A DNA stretch of 64,000 nt from Rhodopirellula europaea 6C. GTDB lineage: Bacteria > Planctomycetota > Planctomycetia > Pirellulales > Pirellulaceae. The DNA lies in contig NZ_ANMO01000216.1 of the NCBI RefSeq assembly GCF_000338295.1, forward strand, positions 1-64,000, read 5' to 3'. The notes beneath the pieces were generated by a model. It searched no databases and was not told where the DNA came from. It saw only the letters and a program-made list of their open reading frames with translations. Below, in pieces: positions 26,338-36,259 of the stretch. Positions within the stretch are counted from its first letter, which is position 1; each line of letters opens with the position of its first letter. Made by a program: the position numbers and the translations under genes.

Positions 26338-26505
26338 GCAGGAAGTGAGTGGCTGTTTGATCTATCGGAACAACCCACACGGTTGATAAATCCCTGCTAT
26401 CCGGCCCGCAAACCTTACCCTTCACGGCTCGTTTGCCCCGGTGACTTGTTCGCCCTGAATCACGTAAGCGAAAAGCCTGTCTCCAGCGAGTGCAGAGATC
26501 TCGAA

Positions 26506-26775
26506 ATGAATCGGTTTGACGACGAGAACGTGCTGGAACGCCTGAAGCGGATGACCCGCATCGCACGCCAGAATGGATTTGAAATTCGCGGCGAACCATT
26601 GGAGGGGGCTGGCTGCACTTGGTGCGAAATTCGCGGCAAACGCGTGCTCTTTCTGGATTTGACCCAAACGGCAGCCGAGCAGGCCCTCGCGATTGCGGAA
26701 ATTCTTGAGATGACTCGGATGATTCGTCCTAACGCGCCGTCGGCAGCTCCGGCCAGCGTGAAACAGGCCGCTTGA
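26506..26775 (+). CDS. Small conserved hypothetical protein
   Basis: An 89-residue protein starting MNRFDDENVLERLKRM. The middle (GAGCTWCEIRGKRVLFLDL) and following helix (TQTAAEQALAIAEILEMTRM) look like a small folded alpha/beta domain; the tail is Ala/Pro rich. Two Cys in CTWC could bind metal. The frame is open back to 26383, but the extra 41 residues have no features. It is divergent from the histidine kinase and upstream of the epimerase. No function is proposed. Confidence 0.6.
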   Translation: MNRFDDENVLERLKRMTRIARQNGFEIRGEPLEGAGCTWCEIRGKRVLFLDLTQTAAEQALAIAEILEMTRMIRPNAPSAAPASVKQAA

Positions 26776-26880
26776 GCCCGGGGAAAGAGCGTCCATCGAC
26801 CGCTGCCCATCTTGATCGGGGCAGATCCCTTCGTCTTTTTGTCGTTTTTGTGAAAAAAACTCGCGGCGGTTTTGGTGTTT

Positions 26881-26899
26881 CGATTGCGAATTACAATCG
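26881..26899. repeat. Inverted repeat upstream of the epimerase gene
   Basis: CGATTG and CAATCG are separated by seven bases. ACGGCCGTTTTCTTTT follows, so it could be a terminator for the small gene ending at 26775, or an operator 49 bases before the epimerase start. Confidence 0.35.
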
Positions 26900-26947
26900 G
26901 ACGGCCGTTTTCTTTTGATGTTGGTTTTTAGGTAGGTTTGACGTGCT

Positions 26948-28003
26948 ATGCGTGTGATTGTGACAGGTTCCAGTGGGCTAATCGGCTCGGCCGCGGTGCG
27001 GCATTGGGACGCTCTTGGTGACGAAGTCATCGGCATCGACAACGACATGCGAGCCACCTTTTTCGGTCCCGACGGCAGCACCAAGTGGAACCAATCAAGG
27101 CTGGAAAAGGAAACGAATAACTTCCGAACCGTGTCGCTAGACATCCGCGATCGCGAAGGCGTGCTGGACCTGTTCAAGAACGAACCACCGGATTTGGTAA
27201 TCCACTGTGCGGCCCAGCCGTCGCACGACAAAGCCGCCGCGATTCCGTTTCTGGATTTCGAAGTCAACGCCAATGGCACATTGAACCTGCTCGAAGGAAC
27301 ACGCCAGCACGCACCCAAAGCCGTGTTCTGTCACATGAGCACGAACAAGGTTTACGGTGACGCACCCAACGAGTTGCCACTGGACGAATTGAAAACCCGC
27401 TGGGAATACGCTCGCGAAGAAGACTACGACGGCATCAGCGAATCATGTCGGATCGACCAAACCATGCACTCGCTGTTCGGTGCATCCAAAACGGCGGCCG
27501 ATGTGTTGGCTCAGGAGTACGGAAAGTACTTCGGTCTGAAAACGGGCATCTTTCGTGGCGGATGTTTGACTGGGGCCAGCCACAGCGGCGTCGAGCTGCA
27601 TGGTTTCTTAAGCTACCTCGTTCACGTCGCTGTGACGGGCAAGCCCTACACGATCTTTGGATACAAAGGCAAACAAGTTCGCGACCAAATTGAATGTAGT
27701 GATGTGGTCAAAGCCTTCGAAGCATTCTCGAAGAATCCTCGTCCAGGCGAGGTTTACAACATTGGCGGCGGAAGGGACAACGCGGCTAGCGTCTTGGAAT
27801 GCATTCAGAAGATTGAAAACATCTCGGGCCACAAGGTCAATTGGAAGCTGGGCGATGATAATCGAAAAGGCGATCACATCTGCTACATCAGCGACCTGAG
27901 CAAGTTGCGACGGGATTACCCAGATTGGGACATTCGCGTTTCACTGGACGCGATTTTGCGTCAGATGATTGCGAGTGAAGAGTCCAAACTCGCGACCGCA
28001 TGA
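26948..28003 (+). CDS. NAD-dependent sugar-nucleotide epimerase/dehydratase (CDP-paratose 2-epimerase-like)
   Basis: A 351-residue extended SDR enzyme. The NAD loop is VTGSSGLIGSAAVRHW (GxxGxxG), with HCAAQPSHDKAA and CHMSTNKVYGDAPN as the usual following strands. The active-site region reads LFGASKTAADVLAQEYGKYFG: the Lys of YxxxK is present, but the Tyr position is Phe. The substrate domain continues FGYKGKQVRDQIECSDVVKAF and YNIGGGRDNAASVLE. The closest relatives I know are CDP-paratose/tyvelose epimerase-like proteins. A role in envelope polysaccharide or O-antigen-like sugar synthesis is likely. It ends at a strong terminator and appears monocistronic. Confidence 0.88.
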   Translation: MRVIVTGSSGLIGSAAVRHWDALGDEVIGIDNDMRATFFGPDGSTKWNQSRLEKETNNFRTVSLDIRDREGVLDLFKNEPPDLVIHCAAQPSHDKAAAIPFLDFEVNANGTLNLLEGTRQHAPKAVFCHMSTNKVYGDAPNELPLDELKTRWEYAREEDYDGISESCRIDQTMHSLFGASKTAADVLAQEYGKYFGLKTGIFRGGCLTGASHSGVELHGFLSYLVHVAVTGKPYTIFGYKGKQVRDQIECSDVVKAFEAFSKNPRPGEVYNIGGGRDNAASVLECIQKIENISGHKVNWKLGDDNRKGDHICYISDLSKLRRDYPDWDIRVSLDAILRQMIASEESKLATA

Positions 28004-28037
28004 TCTGCGAAGGCGGTCGAACTTGATTACAAAAAGT

Positions 28038-28073
28038 GCCGCTCACCGGATGATTCCAGTGAGCGGCTTTTTT
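28038..28073. terminator. Bidirectional rho-independent terminator
   Basis: GCCGCTCAC (28038-28046) and GTGAGCGGC (28059-28067) are perfect arms, partly extended inward. Six T follow on the plus strand and CTTTTTG follows the stem after two bases on the minus strand, so it serves both the epimerase gene and the convergent sulfatase gene. Confidence 0.9.
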
Positions 28074-28111
28074 GATTGTTTGTCAGTATGACCCTCGTGG
28101 GTGGCGTTAGC

Positions 28112-29701
28112 TTATCGGCTGCGGCCAGCGTCGAGAAGCTTTTGAAGTTCCTGTTGCATTTGCTTCGCTCGTTCGGGTTCGCTGTCACTCAGATCGTTCT
28201 GTTCGGCCGGATCCGATTGTAGGTTGTAGAGAGCGAATCGAGGGACTGCTTTGCGTGTCATCGACAGGTCGAAGTTGTACGACTTTTTTTGGTCGTGACG
28301 AACGAGTTTCCAATCGCCGACGCGATAACCGTAGTTGCCGACTTTCCCGTTGTCTTGTTGGACCAAGTGTTCGCGACCGGAGGCACCGGACTGATTCATC
28401 AACGCCCCGAGCACGTTTTGGCTGTCCAGACAAGCGTCATTCGGAAGTTCTTGTCCGACCATGGCTGCGAGACTGGCGGCAAAGTCAATGGTGCAAACCA
28501 TTTCGTCGCTGACACCGACTGGAATCGTGCCCGGCATCCGAGTGATGAATGGTGTTCGCGTTCCGCCTTCGTAAACCGTGTACTTGCCGCCTTGGTAGGG
28601 GCCATTGGGATCGTGGTCACCGAGCTTTTCGTTGGCGTCGTCTTTGTAACCGTCGTCCAAAACAGGACCGTTGTCGCTGCAGAAGACCAACATGGTTTTC
28701 TCGGTCAGTCCGTTTTCTTCAAGCGACTTCATCAGTTCGCCAACGCACCAATCCAGTTCCGCGATCGCGTCGCCGCGAGGTCCCAGTTCGGTGCTGCCTT
28801 GGAATCGCTCATGGACGACACGAGGAACGTGCAAGTCGTGCGAAGCAAAGAACAGGAAGAACGGTTCGTCTTTGTTCTCAGCAATCCATCGTTTGGATTC
28901 AGCAACCCAGCGATCGGAAAGATCTTCGTCGCGGAACCGTGCCGCATGGCCTCCCGTGTAGAAACCAATGCGGCTGATGCCGTTGTGAATGGTGGAGTTG
29001 TGACCGTGAGACCAATCCATCTTTAACGTATCGCGGTGGGTGATCCCGGTGGGATGATCTTCGGATGGCTTTTTGTTGCCGACCCAAAGTGGATCCGCAG
29101 GGTCCAAGTTTTCGACGTTGTGATCGTTGACGTAAACTTGCGGGACGCGATCGTTTGTCGTTGGCAGCAAGATGCAGTGATCGAAGCCAATTTCCAACGG
29201 TCCGGGTTTCAGGTCGCCGTTCCAGTCTGGACCTTCGTTCTTTTCACCCAAGCCAAGGTGCCATTTGCCGATGACCGCGGTCTTGTAGCCAGCGTCTTGG
29301 AGAATGCTGGCCGTTGTCGTGGTTCCGGCGGGAATCAACGCGGGGCTGTTAGGTGGAGCGATGCCGGTGTTGGGAAAACGGAATGCGTATGTGCCAGTCA
29401 GGAACGAATAGCGGGTCGGTGTGCAGGTCGATGCCGAGCAATAACCGCTGGTGAAACGGCAACCTTCAGAAGCCATCCGGTCAATATTAGGAGTTTTCAG
29501 GCCTTTTGCCCCGTAGCAACCGATGTCGCCGTACCCGAGGTCATCGGCCATTACGACGACGACGTTAGGTCGATCGTTGTCCGCCGCTGACGTCACCGAC
29601 AATGGTGGTGCAACGCACGTGAAGAAGAGCAACAGTGGAAGCAGGAAAGTCGGTGCTCGGCCGTGGGAAATATTGGATCGTTTCGCTTGATTGAACGGCA
29701 T
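28112..29701 (-). CDS. Secreted sulfatase, arylsulfatase A type
   Basis: The 529-residue protein from MPFNQAKRSN has a signal peptide (TFLLPLLLFFTCVAPPLSVT) and begins its catalytic domain with RPNVVVVMADDLGYGDIGCY, which provides two metal-binding Asp. The modification motif is CTPTR in SASTCTPTRYSFLTGTYAFR, the Cys-type site converted to formylglycine by the maturation enzyme. Further family blocks are GKWHLGLGEK, FFLFFASHDLHVPRV and VFCSDNGPVLD. The open frame continues upstream to 29806, but a signal peptide at 29701 fits better. It probably removes sulfate from an algal polysaccharide or glycan in the periplasm. It is divergent from the ThuA-like gene. Confidence 0.93.
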   Translation of the reverse strand: MPFNQAKRSNISHGRAPTFLLPLLLFFTCVAPPLSVTSAADNDRPNVVVVMADDLGYGDIGCYGAKGLKTPNIDRMASEGCRFTSGYCSASTCTPTRYSFLTGTYAFRFPNTGIAPPNSPALIPAGTTTTASILQDAGYKTAVIGKWHLGLGEKNEGPDWNGDLKPGPLEIGFDHCILLPTTNDRVPQVYVNDHNVENLDPADPLWVGNKKPSEDHPTGITHRDTLKMDWSHGHNSTIHNGISRIGFYTGGHAARFRDEDLSDRWVAESKRWIAENKDEPFFLFFASHDLHVPRVVHERFQGSTELGPRGDAIAELDWCVGELMKSLEENGLTEKTMLVFCSDNGPVLDDGYKDDANEKLGDHDPNGPYQGGKYTVYEGGTRTPFITRMPGTIPVGVSDEMVCTIDFAASLAAMVGQELPNDACLDSQNVLGALMNQSGASGREHLVQQDNGKVGNYGYRVGDWKLVRHDQKKSYNFDLSMTRKAVPRFALYNLQSDPAEQNDLSDSEPERAKQMQQELQKLLDAGRSR

Positions 29702-30172
29702 GATGCTGTTGGTAGGGGGAGGGTGAGAGGTGGGGATCAGACGCTCGATTGTACTCGCGTCTGCGAATGTGGGCACCTGTTGTTCGATGGTTGCTGTGTC
29801 GTCCAAGTTGGATTCGACTCGATTATCGAACGAATGGGTCTATAGAAACGACTGGTCGGCGGGCTGACGATGGACCGCTTTTTGGCGGGTCGCGGTTTGG
29901 TTGCATGCGCTACTCGGACTGCTCGCCAGAACCCTGCAATCAACAATTTGCGGGAGATACTTGTGCGGCACAGACCCATCGAAATGCGACACGGGAATTG
30001 ATGTTTGGTCGTTTTGCGGAAAGCGGCGTGGATCGTCAGGCGATCGAGATGAAGATGGATTAAATTCAAAGACGCTCGCGAGCTTCTCGCGTGTCAGTTG
30101 CCCATCACGCTTTTCGCGTGAACGATCGCGACGCACCTTCCATCCACCCCACCTCGATACTCCCTTTGATCT
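29702..30172. other. Divergent promoter gap between sulfatase and ThuA-like genes
   Basis: About 470 bases. The open frames here are short, overlap on both strands, and have no domain. I see no strong palindrome or repeat. It presumably holds the promoters of both genes. Confidence 0.5.
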
Positions 30173-31345
30173 ATGAAGACTTGGCTTTCTCTGGTTTTGT
30201 TGTCCGTTGTTGCCATCCCGCTTTCCACCTTCGCCGCCGAGCCGGAAAACGCTCCGCTGGTTTACGAAGGCGGCGAGGGAATCGGTAAGGGCAAGCACAT
30301 CGTGTTCGTCGCGAATGATCACGAATACCGATCCGAACAAACATGTCCGTTGCTTGCAAAAATTTTGGCAAAGCACCATGGGTTTCGCTGCACCGTCTTG
30401 TTCGGAATCGATGAGGACGGCGAGATCAAAGCGGGCGAATCACCCGTGCCCGGAATGGAAGCTTTGAAGGACGCCGACTTGCTGTTCTTTTTCACTCGAT
30501 TCATGAAACTACCCGACGAACAAGTCGACTTGTTGGTGGACTACTTTGAACGCGGTGGGCCGGTTGTTGGGGCTCGAACGTCCACTCACTGTTTCAACGG
30601 ACAAAAAGGAAAGTGGGCGAAGCTCAACTTCAACTACGAAGGTGAAGACTACCTCGGTGGTTTGGGCGAACAGATCTTCGGCAACACTTGGCACTCGAAG
30701 CGTGGACAAAGTCACTACGGCGGCAACCACAGTTCGAGCAGTCGAATCACCGCGGTGGAATCGGCCACCGACCATCCGATCATGACTGGTGTTGGAACGA
30801 TGCACGGCTATAGCGGTGCGTATTCGTCTCGTCCGCCAGCCGGATCAACTCCATTGGTTGAGGTTCAGGTTCTGAACACGTTTGAACCAAGTGACGATGT
30901 CAACACGGACAAGCCCAAGGTGTCTGCCGGTTGGACTCGAGATCACTACGTCGCACCATCGGGCGAAAAGAAGGATGCTCGTGTGGCTTATTTCTCCTAC
31001 GGTGCGTCGGAGGATTTGCTTGACGAAGACACCCGCCGCTGTTTTGCAAACGCATGTTTGTGGGCACTCGGCATGGAAGACCAGATCAATTCCAATTTGG
31101 ACATGAGCATCGTTGGATCGTTCGTTCCGACACCGTTCACCACCGGTGCGTTGTATCGAGACAATGTCCGGCCTTCTGAGCTGGCCGGCTGGGATAGCGA
31201 GATCATGCCGACGGATCATGTGCTGGGCGGAATGGACAAACCGAAAATGGTTCGAAAGGTCCAATCAGCGTTGAAGGCTCGCCCAAAATTGCGTGAGCAA
31301 GTCTCCGAGGACTATCCCAAGCTGTACGGCGAAGACGCCAAATAG
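30173..31345 (+). CDS. Secreted ThuA-like domain protein
   Basis: A 390-residue protein with a signal peptide (LSLVLLSVVAIPLSTFAAEP). The ThuA/trehalose-utilisation-like domain has the glutamine-amidotransferase-like fold: KHIVFVANDHEYRSEQTCP, LLFFFTRFMKLPDEQVDLL, FERGGPVVGARTSTHCF, and ITAVESATDHPIMTGVG with HGYSGAYSS and VAYFSYGASEDL. The Cys of the amidotransferase nucleophile elbow is not obvious, as usual in the family. Planctomycetes carry many copies, often near sulfatases and Gfo/Idh oxidoreductases, and a role in sugar degradation is assumed; recent work links some to 3-keto-glycoside chemistry, which I cannot confirm here. Confidence 0.85.
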   Translation: MKTWLSLVLLSVVAIPLSTFAAEPENAPLVYEGGEGIGKGKHIVFVANDHEYRSEQTCPLLAKILAKHHGFRCTVLFGIDEDGEIKAGESPVPGMEALKDADLLFFFTRFMKLPDEQVDLLVDYFERGGPVVGARTSTHCFNGQKGKWAKLNFNYEGEDYLGGLGEQIFGNTWHSKRGQSHYGGNHSSSSRITAVESATDHPIMTGVGTMHGYSGAYSSRPPAGSTPLVEVQVLNTFEPSDDVNTDKPKVSAGWTRDHYVAPSGEKKDARVAYFSYGASEDLLDEDTRRCFANACLWALGMEDQINSNLDMSIVGSFVPTPFTTGALYRDNVRPSELAGWDSEIMPTDHVLGGMDKPKMVRKVQSALKARPKLREQVSEDYPKLYGEDAK

Positions 31346-31658
31346 CGTTCGCGATGATGGTTTGTCACGGATCATCGTCGCGACTAGGAACATGCCTTTG
31401 GTCGCAGTCTGTCTTTAACGGCCGACTGCGGCTTTTGTTGTATCAGCGGCGCGAGCCGAACCGAGGCAGTCAAGGATCAAGTCGGTTTGCAACCGGTAAG
31501 GGCAAGACAAGCCGGCGTCCGGAGCGCGAGCTTCGCTTGCCGTCACGGTAATTATTGCAATTGCTCGATGGGGTCTGACCTTTCTTTTCCGAGCATTGAT
31601 CTTTTGGTTGTTAAACCGTTGCAAACACCCAAACGGCTCATTTGGAAACGAGACCTAC
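31346..31658. other. Gap between convergent genes, with a possible mobile-element trace
   Basis: About 310 bases without a credible gene. It contains GGGGTCTGACCTTTCTTTTC at about 31569-31588, similar to short extragenic sequences often seen near REP-associated transposases, and several CCGG/GCGAGC repeats. No transposase or defined ends are present. Confidence 0.35.
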
Positions 31659-34448
31659 TTAGAATCCGAAGATTGGGGCTTTGGGTTGTTCCTTTAGTGG
31701 CATGCCACAATCAGGAGTTGGGCACAGAGCGTTCGATGTCGTGATACCACAATCGATCAGTCCACCTTCGGAGGTTCCGACCAAACCGAGCAAGTATTCC
31801 GGCTCGATTGGGCCTGGGTCGATCCAGAGTCCATCGGGAGTCAGTTCCATCGTGCCGAGGTCGAGATCCAGTCCGCGACGAACGACTTCGAAATTGACGA
31901 AGATGTTCAGGAGCGAGTTCTGTGAGTCCAGCAGGTCGCCCAAAGCCGAAATCGTATCGCGAGCCGCGGTGGGACCACTGTTCAGGCCCCGAGCGTCACG
32001 GAACGATCGAATGTCTTCGTTGAGTTCCAGCTGATTCGCGGCGATGCGAACCGATTGGCGTCCCAGTTCGAAATTGATTCGGTTGGCTTGAAGCTGGCGA
32101 ATGCTCGAACGAAGGCCCTGCCACACGCTGTCCTCAAAGTTGTAGTACGACCGTTTGGCTTGTTCGTATTCGATCAAGGCTTGGCGATACGTGTTGCGTT
32201 CTTGAAGCCGAGTGATCGGGGCATCCCAACGAAGCCCAACTCGAAGGCTTGTGTTATCGTTGTTGGGAAGGTCCGTCACCGCTGCACGACTGACACCACC
32301 AGAAACCACCAAGTCCAAATCGCTCTCGAGATCGTCTGCGAAGAATTCGATCCGTCGATAAGTGTCCACCAATGCGGCTCGAGCATTCGCCCAGTCACGA
32401 CGGTTCACCCGGGCGATTTGAAGTGCTTCGGCGGGATTGATTTCGACTTCGGGTAGTAGCAAAGATTCCACCCGAGCACGGGCTTGGATTAGTTGCAATG
32501 CGAGAACGTCTTCACCCAGATTGGCCAGCAAGTCTTGGCTAGCGAGAATCACTTCACCACGAACTTGAGATGCAATCTCAACTCGGTTCTCCGATTGTGG
32601 GCCGGTTGCTAGGAAGACATCGATGCGGTCGTTCAGTTGCTTCACTGCAACCTTGTAAGCATCGAGTCGGCTTGAAATTTCGCGGAACTGGGCATCCAAT
32701 TCCTCGCCAAGTTCCAATACAGGGTCCAAGTCGAAGATGGACTCATCAACCGTTTCGATACCCAAAAGCGAACACACGGTTGCTTGTTCTTCGCGGTAAA
32801 GTTCCAGCAACGAATCCGTCTGATTCTTTCGTTCGGGGATGAGTTCTGCCAATCGCTGCAAATCGTTTTCGACGCGTGGCAAGTCTTCTTCGATCAGTTC
32901 TTCCGTGAATTCGGAAAGAGGCTTAACCGAGGCGCGAAGTTGTTCGATCAATCGAATGGTCTCGTCGTTCCAAGCGAGCTTCGTCTCGGGCAGACCCGTT
33001 TCCTGATTCAGAGTGCTTTCACTTGATTCGAGGAGTCCGATGTTAATTTGACCGACAGCCAATCGGACTTCGATCAATTGTTCCCGACGATTGCGAAGGG
33101 TACGGTCGATCAACTCGAATCGTTCCAGCATCGGGTCGTTGATCTCGACGCAGATGTAGGGCGGCAAACCAAGATCTCGCAAGAACGAGTCGACCGAGTT
33201 TTGATAGCCAACGCGACGTGAAACCAAAGAGCTCTGCGAGTTCAGCAACGCCGATCTTGCTTGTGCGATTTGCAATCGTTGACGAATGATTGCTTCGGGG
33301 TCATCGGGAATCGTCGTCAAAAGTTCAATCAACGTGTTGTCGAGGATGACTAAGTTCTCACCCAGACGTGCAATGTTCTCTTCCAAGTTGCGAATTTGCA
33401 GTTGGTCTTGCAGCAGACCGATGAAGCCGCCGGCTTGAGGCACACCACCCCCTCCGCCGCCACCCAGGTTGGCGAATCCGGAATCGAATCCGGTGAAGGC
33501 ACCGGTGTTGGCAGCAAACGTACCGCCTGACCGACTGACACTGCTGTCGTTGTTTCGTCCGGTGACGATGTCGAGGTAGAAGCCACGACGGAATCGTTCG
33601 AAGTTTCGGACGTTGGCGAGCAGTCGACGCTCGGACAAAGTCAGCAATTCCATGATGCGATCACGACCGGCACCTCTGAGAAGCGGTTGCAGCAAAGTGA
33701 AGTCCAGCACCGTCGACGTGGTTCGGGTATCCGGTCCGCTTAAGTTCCAGACAACCTCGTTAGCGAAATTCACCAGCAAGTTGGCTCCGGTCGCGAATTG
33801 ACGACGAAGTGCCACATCGCCTCCGACGGCGGTGACGGAATTGGAATCGCGGAATGCTCCAAAACGCCGGTCGTTTTGAGTGAACGAAGCTCCCGCACCG
33901 GCGAAGTACTGCGTGTCGAACTGAAATCGCTGGCTCGAAACATCCAGAGCCGACAAATACAGCTGTTCCATCTGGCGTTGATAGGCAGGCGAATGCAGCA
34001 AAGCGATTTTGACAGCGTTCTCGGAGTTCAGTTCCAGGATGCCGTCTTCGTTGAGTGGCAGAAATTGCCACCAATCCGGACTTTCCGCAGTGTTCGTTAG
34101 CCCATTGGCTTCCCACATCGGATAGCCGCGACGCCCATCGACGCACTGCATGTAACGGCTCGACGCAGGATCATCCAACGGCATCGGTTGGAAATCGAGA
34201 TCGAATGGGTTGAACATTCGGCTGCGTCGGTCCAATTCGATCCGAAGCGGTGCGTTGACCGGACGCGAAACGTGCGAGGCTTTCTCGTCCATCAAGGCGT
34301 AAGCCTCGTTGTCAGCCTGTTTGCGATAGTGTGTGCGGTTGCACCCCGTCGCGGCGGGCAGAAGCACGGATGCGGTGAGTAGCCAAATGGAAGTTTTTTT
34401 CGCATGGTCACGATCGATCGCCTTCGGAGACCTGGATGTTCGGTACAC
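31659..34448 (-). CDS. Large TolC-family outer-membrane lipoprotein
   Basis: A 929-residue protein, about twice the length of E. coli TolC. A GTG start gives a basic N-terminus and a lipobox (SVLLPAATGCNRT), so the mature protein is lipidated. The outer membrane efflux (OEP) regions are visible at about 150-480 (ENAVKIALLHSPAYQRQMEQ, QNDRRFGAFRDSN-type strands, FARRGF-like helices) and about 680-880 (INPAEALQIARVNRRDWANA, GVSRAAVTDLP, VGLRWDAPIT, YRQALIEYEQAKRSYY). Between them lies a long helical insertion (about 500-660). A Gly-rich loop sits at about residue 335. No membrane fusion protein or pump is adjacent, so the partner is unknown. Confidence 0.85.
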   Translation of the reverse strand: MYRTSRSPKAIDRDHAKKTSIWLLTASVLLPAATGCNRTHYRKQADNEAYALMDEKASHVSRPVNAPLRIELDRRSRMFNPFDLDFQPMPLDDPASSRYMQCVDGRRGYPMWEANGLTNTAESPDWWQFLPLNEDGILELNSENAVKIALLHSPAYQRQMEQLYLSALDVSSQRFQFDTQYFAGAGASFTQNDRRFGAFRDSNSVTAVGGDVALRRQFATGANLLVNFANEVVWNLSGPDTRTTSTVLDFTLLQPLLRGAGRDRIMELLTLSERRLLANVRNFERFRRGFYLDIVTGRNNDSSVSRSGGTFAANTGAFTGFDSGFANLGGGGGGGVPQAGGFIGLLQDQLQIRNLEENIARLGENLVILDNTLIELLTTIPDDPEAIIRQRLQIAQARSALLNSQSSLVSRRVGYQNSVDSFLRDLGLPPYICVEINDPMLERFELIDRTLRNRREQLIEVRLAVGQINIGLLESSESTLNQETGLPETKLAWNDETIRLIEQLRASVKPLSEFTEELIEEDLPRVENDLQRLAELIPERKNQTDSLLELYREEQATVCSLLGIETVDESIFDLDPVLELGEELDAQFREISSRLDAYKVAVKQLNDRIDVFLATGPQSENRVEIASQVRGEVILASQDLLANLGEDVLALQLIQARARVESLLLPEVEINPAEALQIARVNRRDWANARAALVDTYRRIEFFADDLESDLDLVVSGGVSRAAVTDLPNNDNTSLRVGLRWDAPITRLQERNTYRQALIEYEQAKRSYYNFEDSVWQGLRSSIRQLQANRINFELGRQSVRIAANQLELNEDIRSFRDARGLNSGPTAARDTISALGDLLDSQNSLLNIFVNFEVVRRGLDLDLGTMELTPDGLWIDPGPIEPEYLLGLVGTSEGGLIDCGITTSNALCPTPDCGMPLKEQPKAPIFGF

Positions 34449-34726
34449 GCCTTTGGGTCGGTACCGACGTGTTCACAGGATCATTTCGGACGATGCCGGT
34501 GATCGTCTTGACCGGCAACTCGGTGCATATCGCGCGAACCGGTTCAATCGGCGCCCCATCGTGACGGATGTTCCGATTATGCGGATCGGTCGGTCAAAGC
34601 GATCATTAGGGGCGACCGGAACGGAAAACTTGATGAAAATTCTCCAAGCCGGCGTCGGACTGGATTAAGCTAACGCGTCAAGGATCCCTGTCTGGTAGTT
34701 CTGCCGCTTCTCTATCTATCGCTCTG

Positions 34727-36193
34727 ATGCAGTACGTACTTCTTCTCATTCTGATTGCCGTCGTGATCGCTCAGGCCATTTTGGTCTGGAAAGCGGCACC
34801 TCACTGGCGGTGGTATCAGATCACTCCGGTTGTCATTACGACGATTTTGGCCGTGATTTTCGTGTTTCCCGTTGCCGGAGCCTTGAAAAGTCGCTCTGAA
34901 TGGCACAAGGTCAAAGAGGATCTGGAGACCCGGCTGGCGTCTGTGGAAGCGGAGCAATTGGAGCTTCGTTACGGCAATCCAAATGATCCATTGTCCGGTG
35001 AAGGCGTCCTGCCGATGGCCCAGAAGTTGGCCAAATTGGGGACGGAAGCCGGTCGACGCTGGCGTGGCCTGCGTCTGACAAATGCGAATTTTAACAACGG
35101 CGGGCAGATCGTTTTAACGAACCCCCAGCCAGAGGAGCCTGTTGACGGTTTGCCGCAGGATTTGGATGCGGAAGCCGAAGCCAATGCGGATCCACTGCCG
35201 CTGATGCCTGACGGTTTGGTCGTCTATGGGTTTGCCGAAGGGCAGCAACCGAACTTGGACGTTCTCGTCCCAGTTTTCTATCTGGGTGAATACCGCGTGA
35301 CTGCGACATCACCCAATCAAGTCACATTGCAACCGACCGCTCCCTTATTGCCGCAGCAGCGTCAAGCGATTGAGAGTCGACAAGCGGTCAGTTGGTCGGT
35401 TTATGAATTGCTTCCGCTGGATGGTCACGAGCCATTCATAGCCGAAGGAAGCGTGGAAGACGACAACAACGTGTTCGGCCGGATCGATGATGAGCTGGTC
35501 AATCGTTTGCTGAGCAACCCGATGTCAGCGCAATCGCGGGCCGAATACCTTCGCGATGGAACTCGATCACTTCCCGATGACGAACCGCTGAGCAAATGGG
35601 TCAAAATCGAATTCACGAAGAACCATGAGATCGTGGTCGACAGCCCCGATCAACGCGGTGCTCTCGACGGAGGTTTCTTTGACGGCAGCGGACGTGCGGT
35701 GGACAGTCGTTTGCAGCACGGTGACAGCGGCAAAGTCAAGTTTTCCAAGGACGACATCCTGATCGTTCAAGAAGAAGCGGCCGACGCCTTGATTGACGCG
35801 GATGTGGCTCGTTTGATCGATACCTACTACATCCGGCCGCTCAACGATTATCGCTTTGTTTTGCGACGCATTCGATTGCGTTTGGCAGAACTTCAAACGC
35901 GAACCAAGGAATTGACGTACGAAAACGAAGTGCTTCAGCGGGCAATCGATGCGACGGTGAACATGAAAGCAGCGGCTCAAGGCGAGAAGCTGCAATTGGA
36001 GCAAGACTTCCAGCAGACCGAAATCGAACGCAAAGCGTTGGAGGTTTACAACGCGAAGCTGGAAGGCATCGTGAAAGAGACACGCCAAGAGCTGGTCAAG
36101 CTTTATCGAAGCAATCAGCAACTCGAAAAAGAGTTGCAAATGTTTCACGAGGCAATTGCCAAACCCGGCGAATCGCTCACTTCCGTTCGCTGA
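34727..36193 (+). CDS. Membrane-anchored coiled-coil protein
   Basis: A 488-residue protein with two N-terminal transmembrane helices (about 3-22 and 32-52: LLLILIAVVIAQAILVW and VVITTILAVIFVFPVAG), then a soluble part. The first half (about 60-330) has no family I recognise and includes two Pro/acidic linkers; the C-terminal 100 residues are a strong coiled coil (RLRLAELQTRTKELTYENEV to QQLEKELQMFHEAIAKPGE). The plan is that of a structural or scaffolding membrane protein. It is divergent from the TolC-like gene, with 278 bases between the starts. Function unknown. Confidence 0.75.
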   Translation: MQYVLLLILIAVVIAQAILVWKAAPHWRWYQITPVVITTILAVIFVFPVAGALKSRSEWHKVKEDLETRLASVEAEQLELRYGNPNDPLSGEGVLPMAQKLAKLGTEAGRRWRGLRLTNANFNNGGQIVLTNPQPEEPVDGLPQDLDAEAEANADPLPLMPDGLVVYGFAEGQQPNLDVLVPVFYLGEYRVTATSPNQVTLQPTAPLLPQQRQAIESRQAVSWSVYELLPLDGHEPFIAEGSVEDDNNVFGRIDDELVNRLLSNPMSAQSRAEYLRDGTRSLPDDEPLSKWVKIEFTKNHEIVVDSPDQRGALDGGFFDGSGRAVDSRLQHGDSGKVKFSKDDILIVQEEAADALIDADVARLIDTYYIRPLNDYRFVLRRIRLRLAELQTRTKELTYENEVLQRAIDATVNMKAAAQGEKLQLEQDFQQTEIERKALEVYNAKLEGIVKETRQELVKLYRSNQQLEKELQMFHEAIAKPGESLTSVR

Positions 36194-36259
36194 TTGACTT
36201 GGATTGGTGATCAGCCTTGAACCAGATCTTGGGTTTGGATTGCCCAGTTCTTAACTTTT

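Noticed and set aside
31560-31600. GGGGTCTGACC-type sequence as an insertion sequence end
   Set aside because: No transposase, second end or target duplication is visible; it is at most a remnant.
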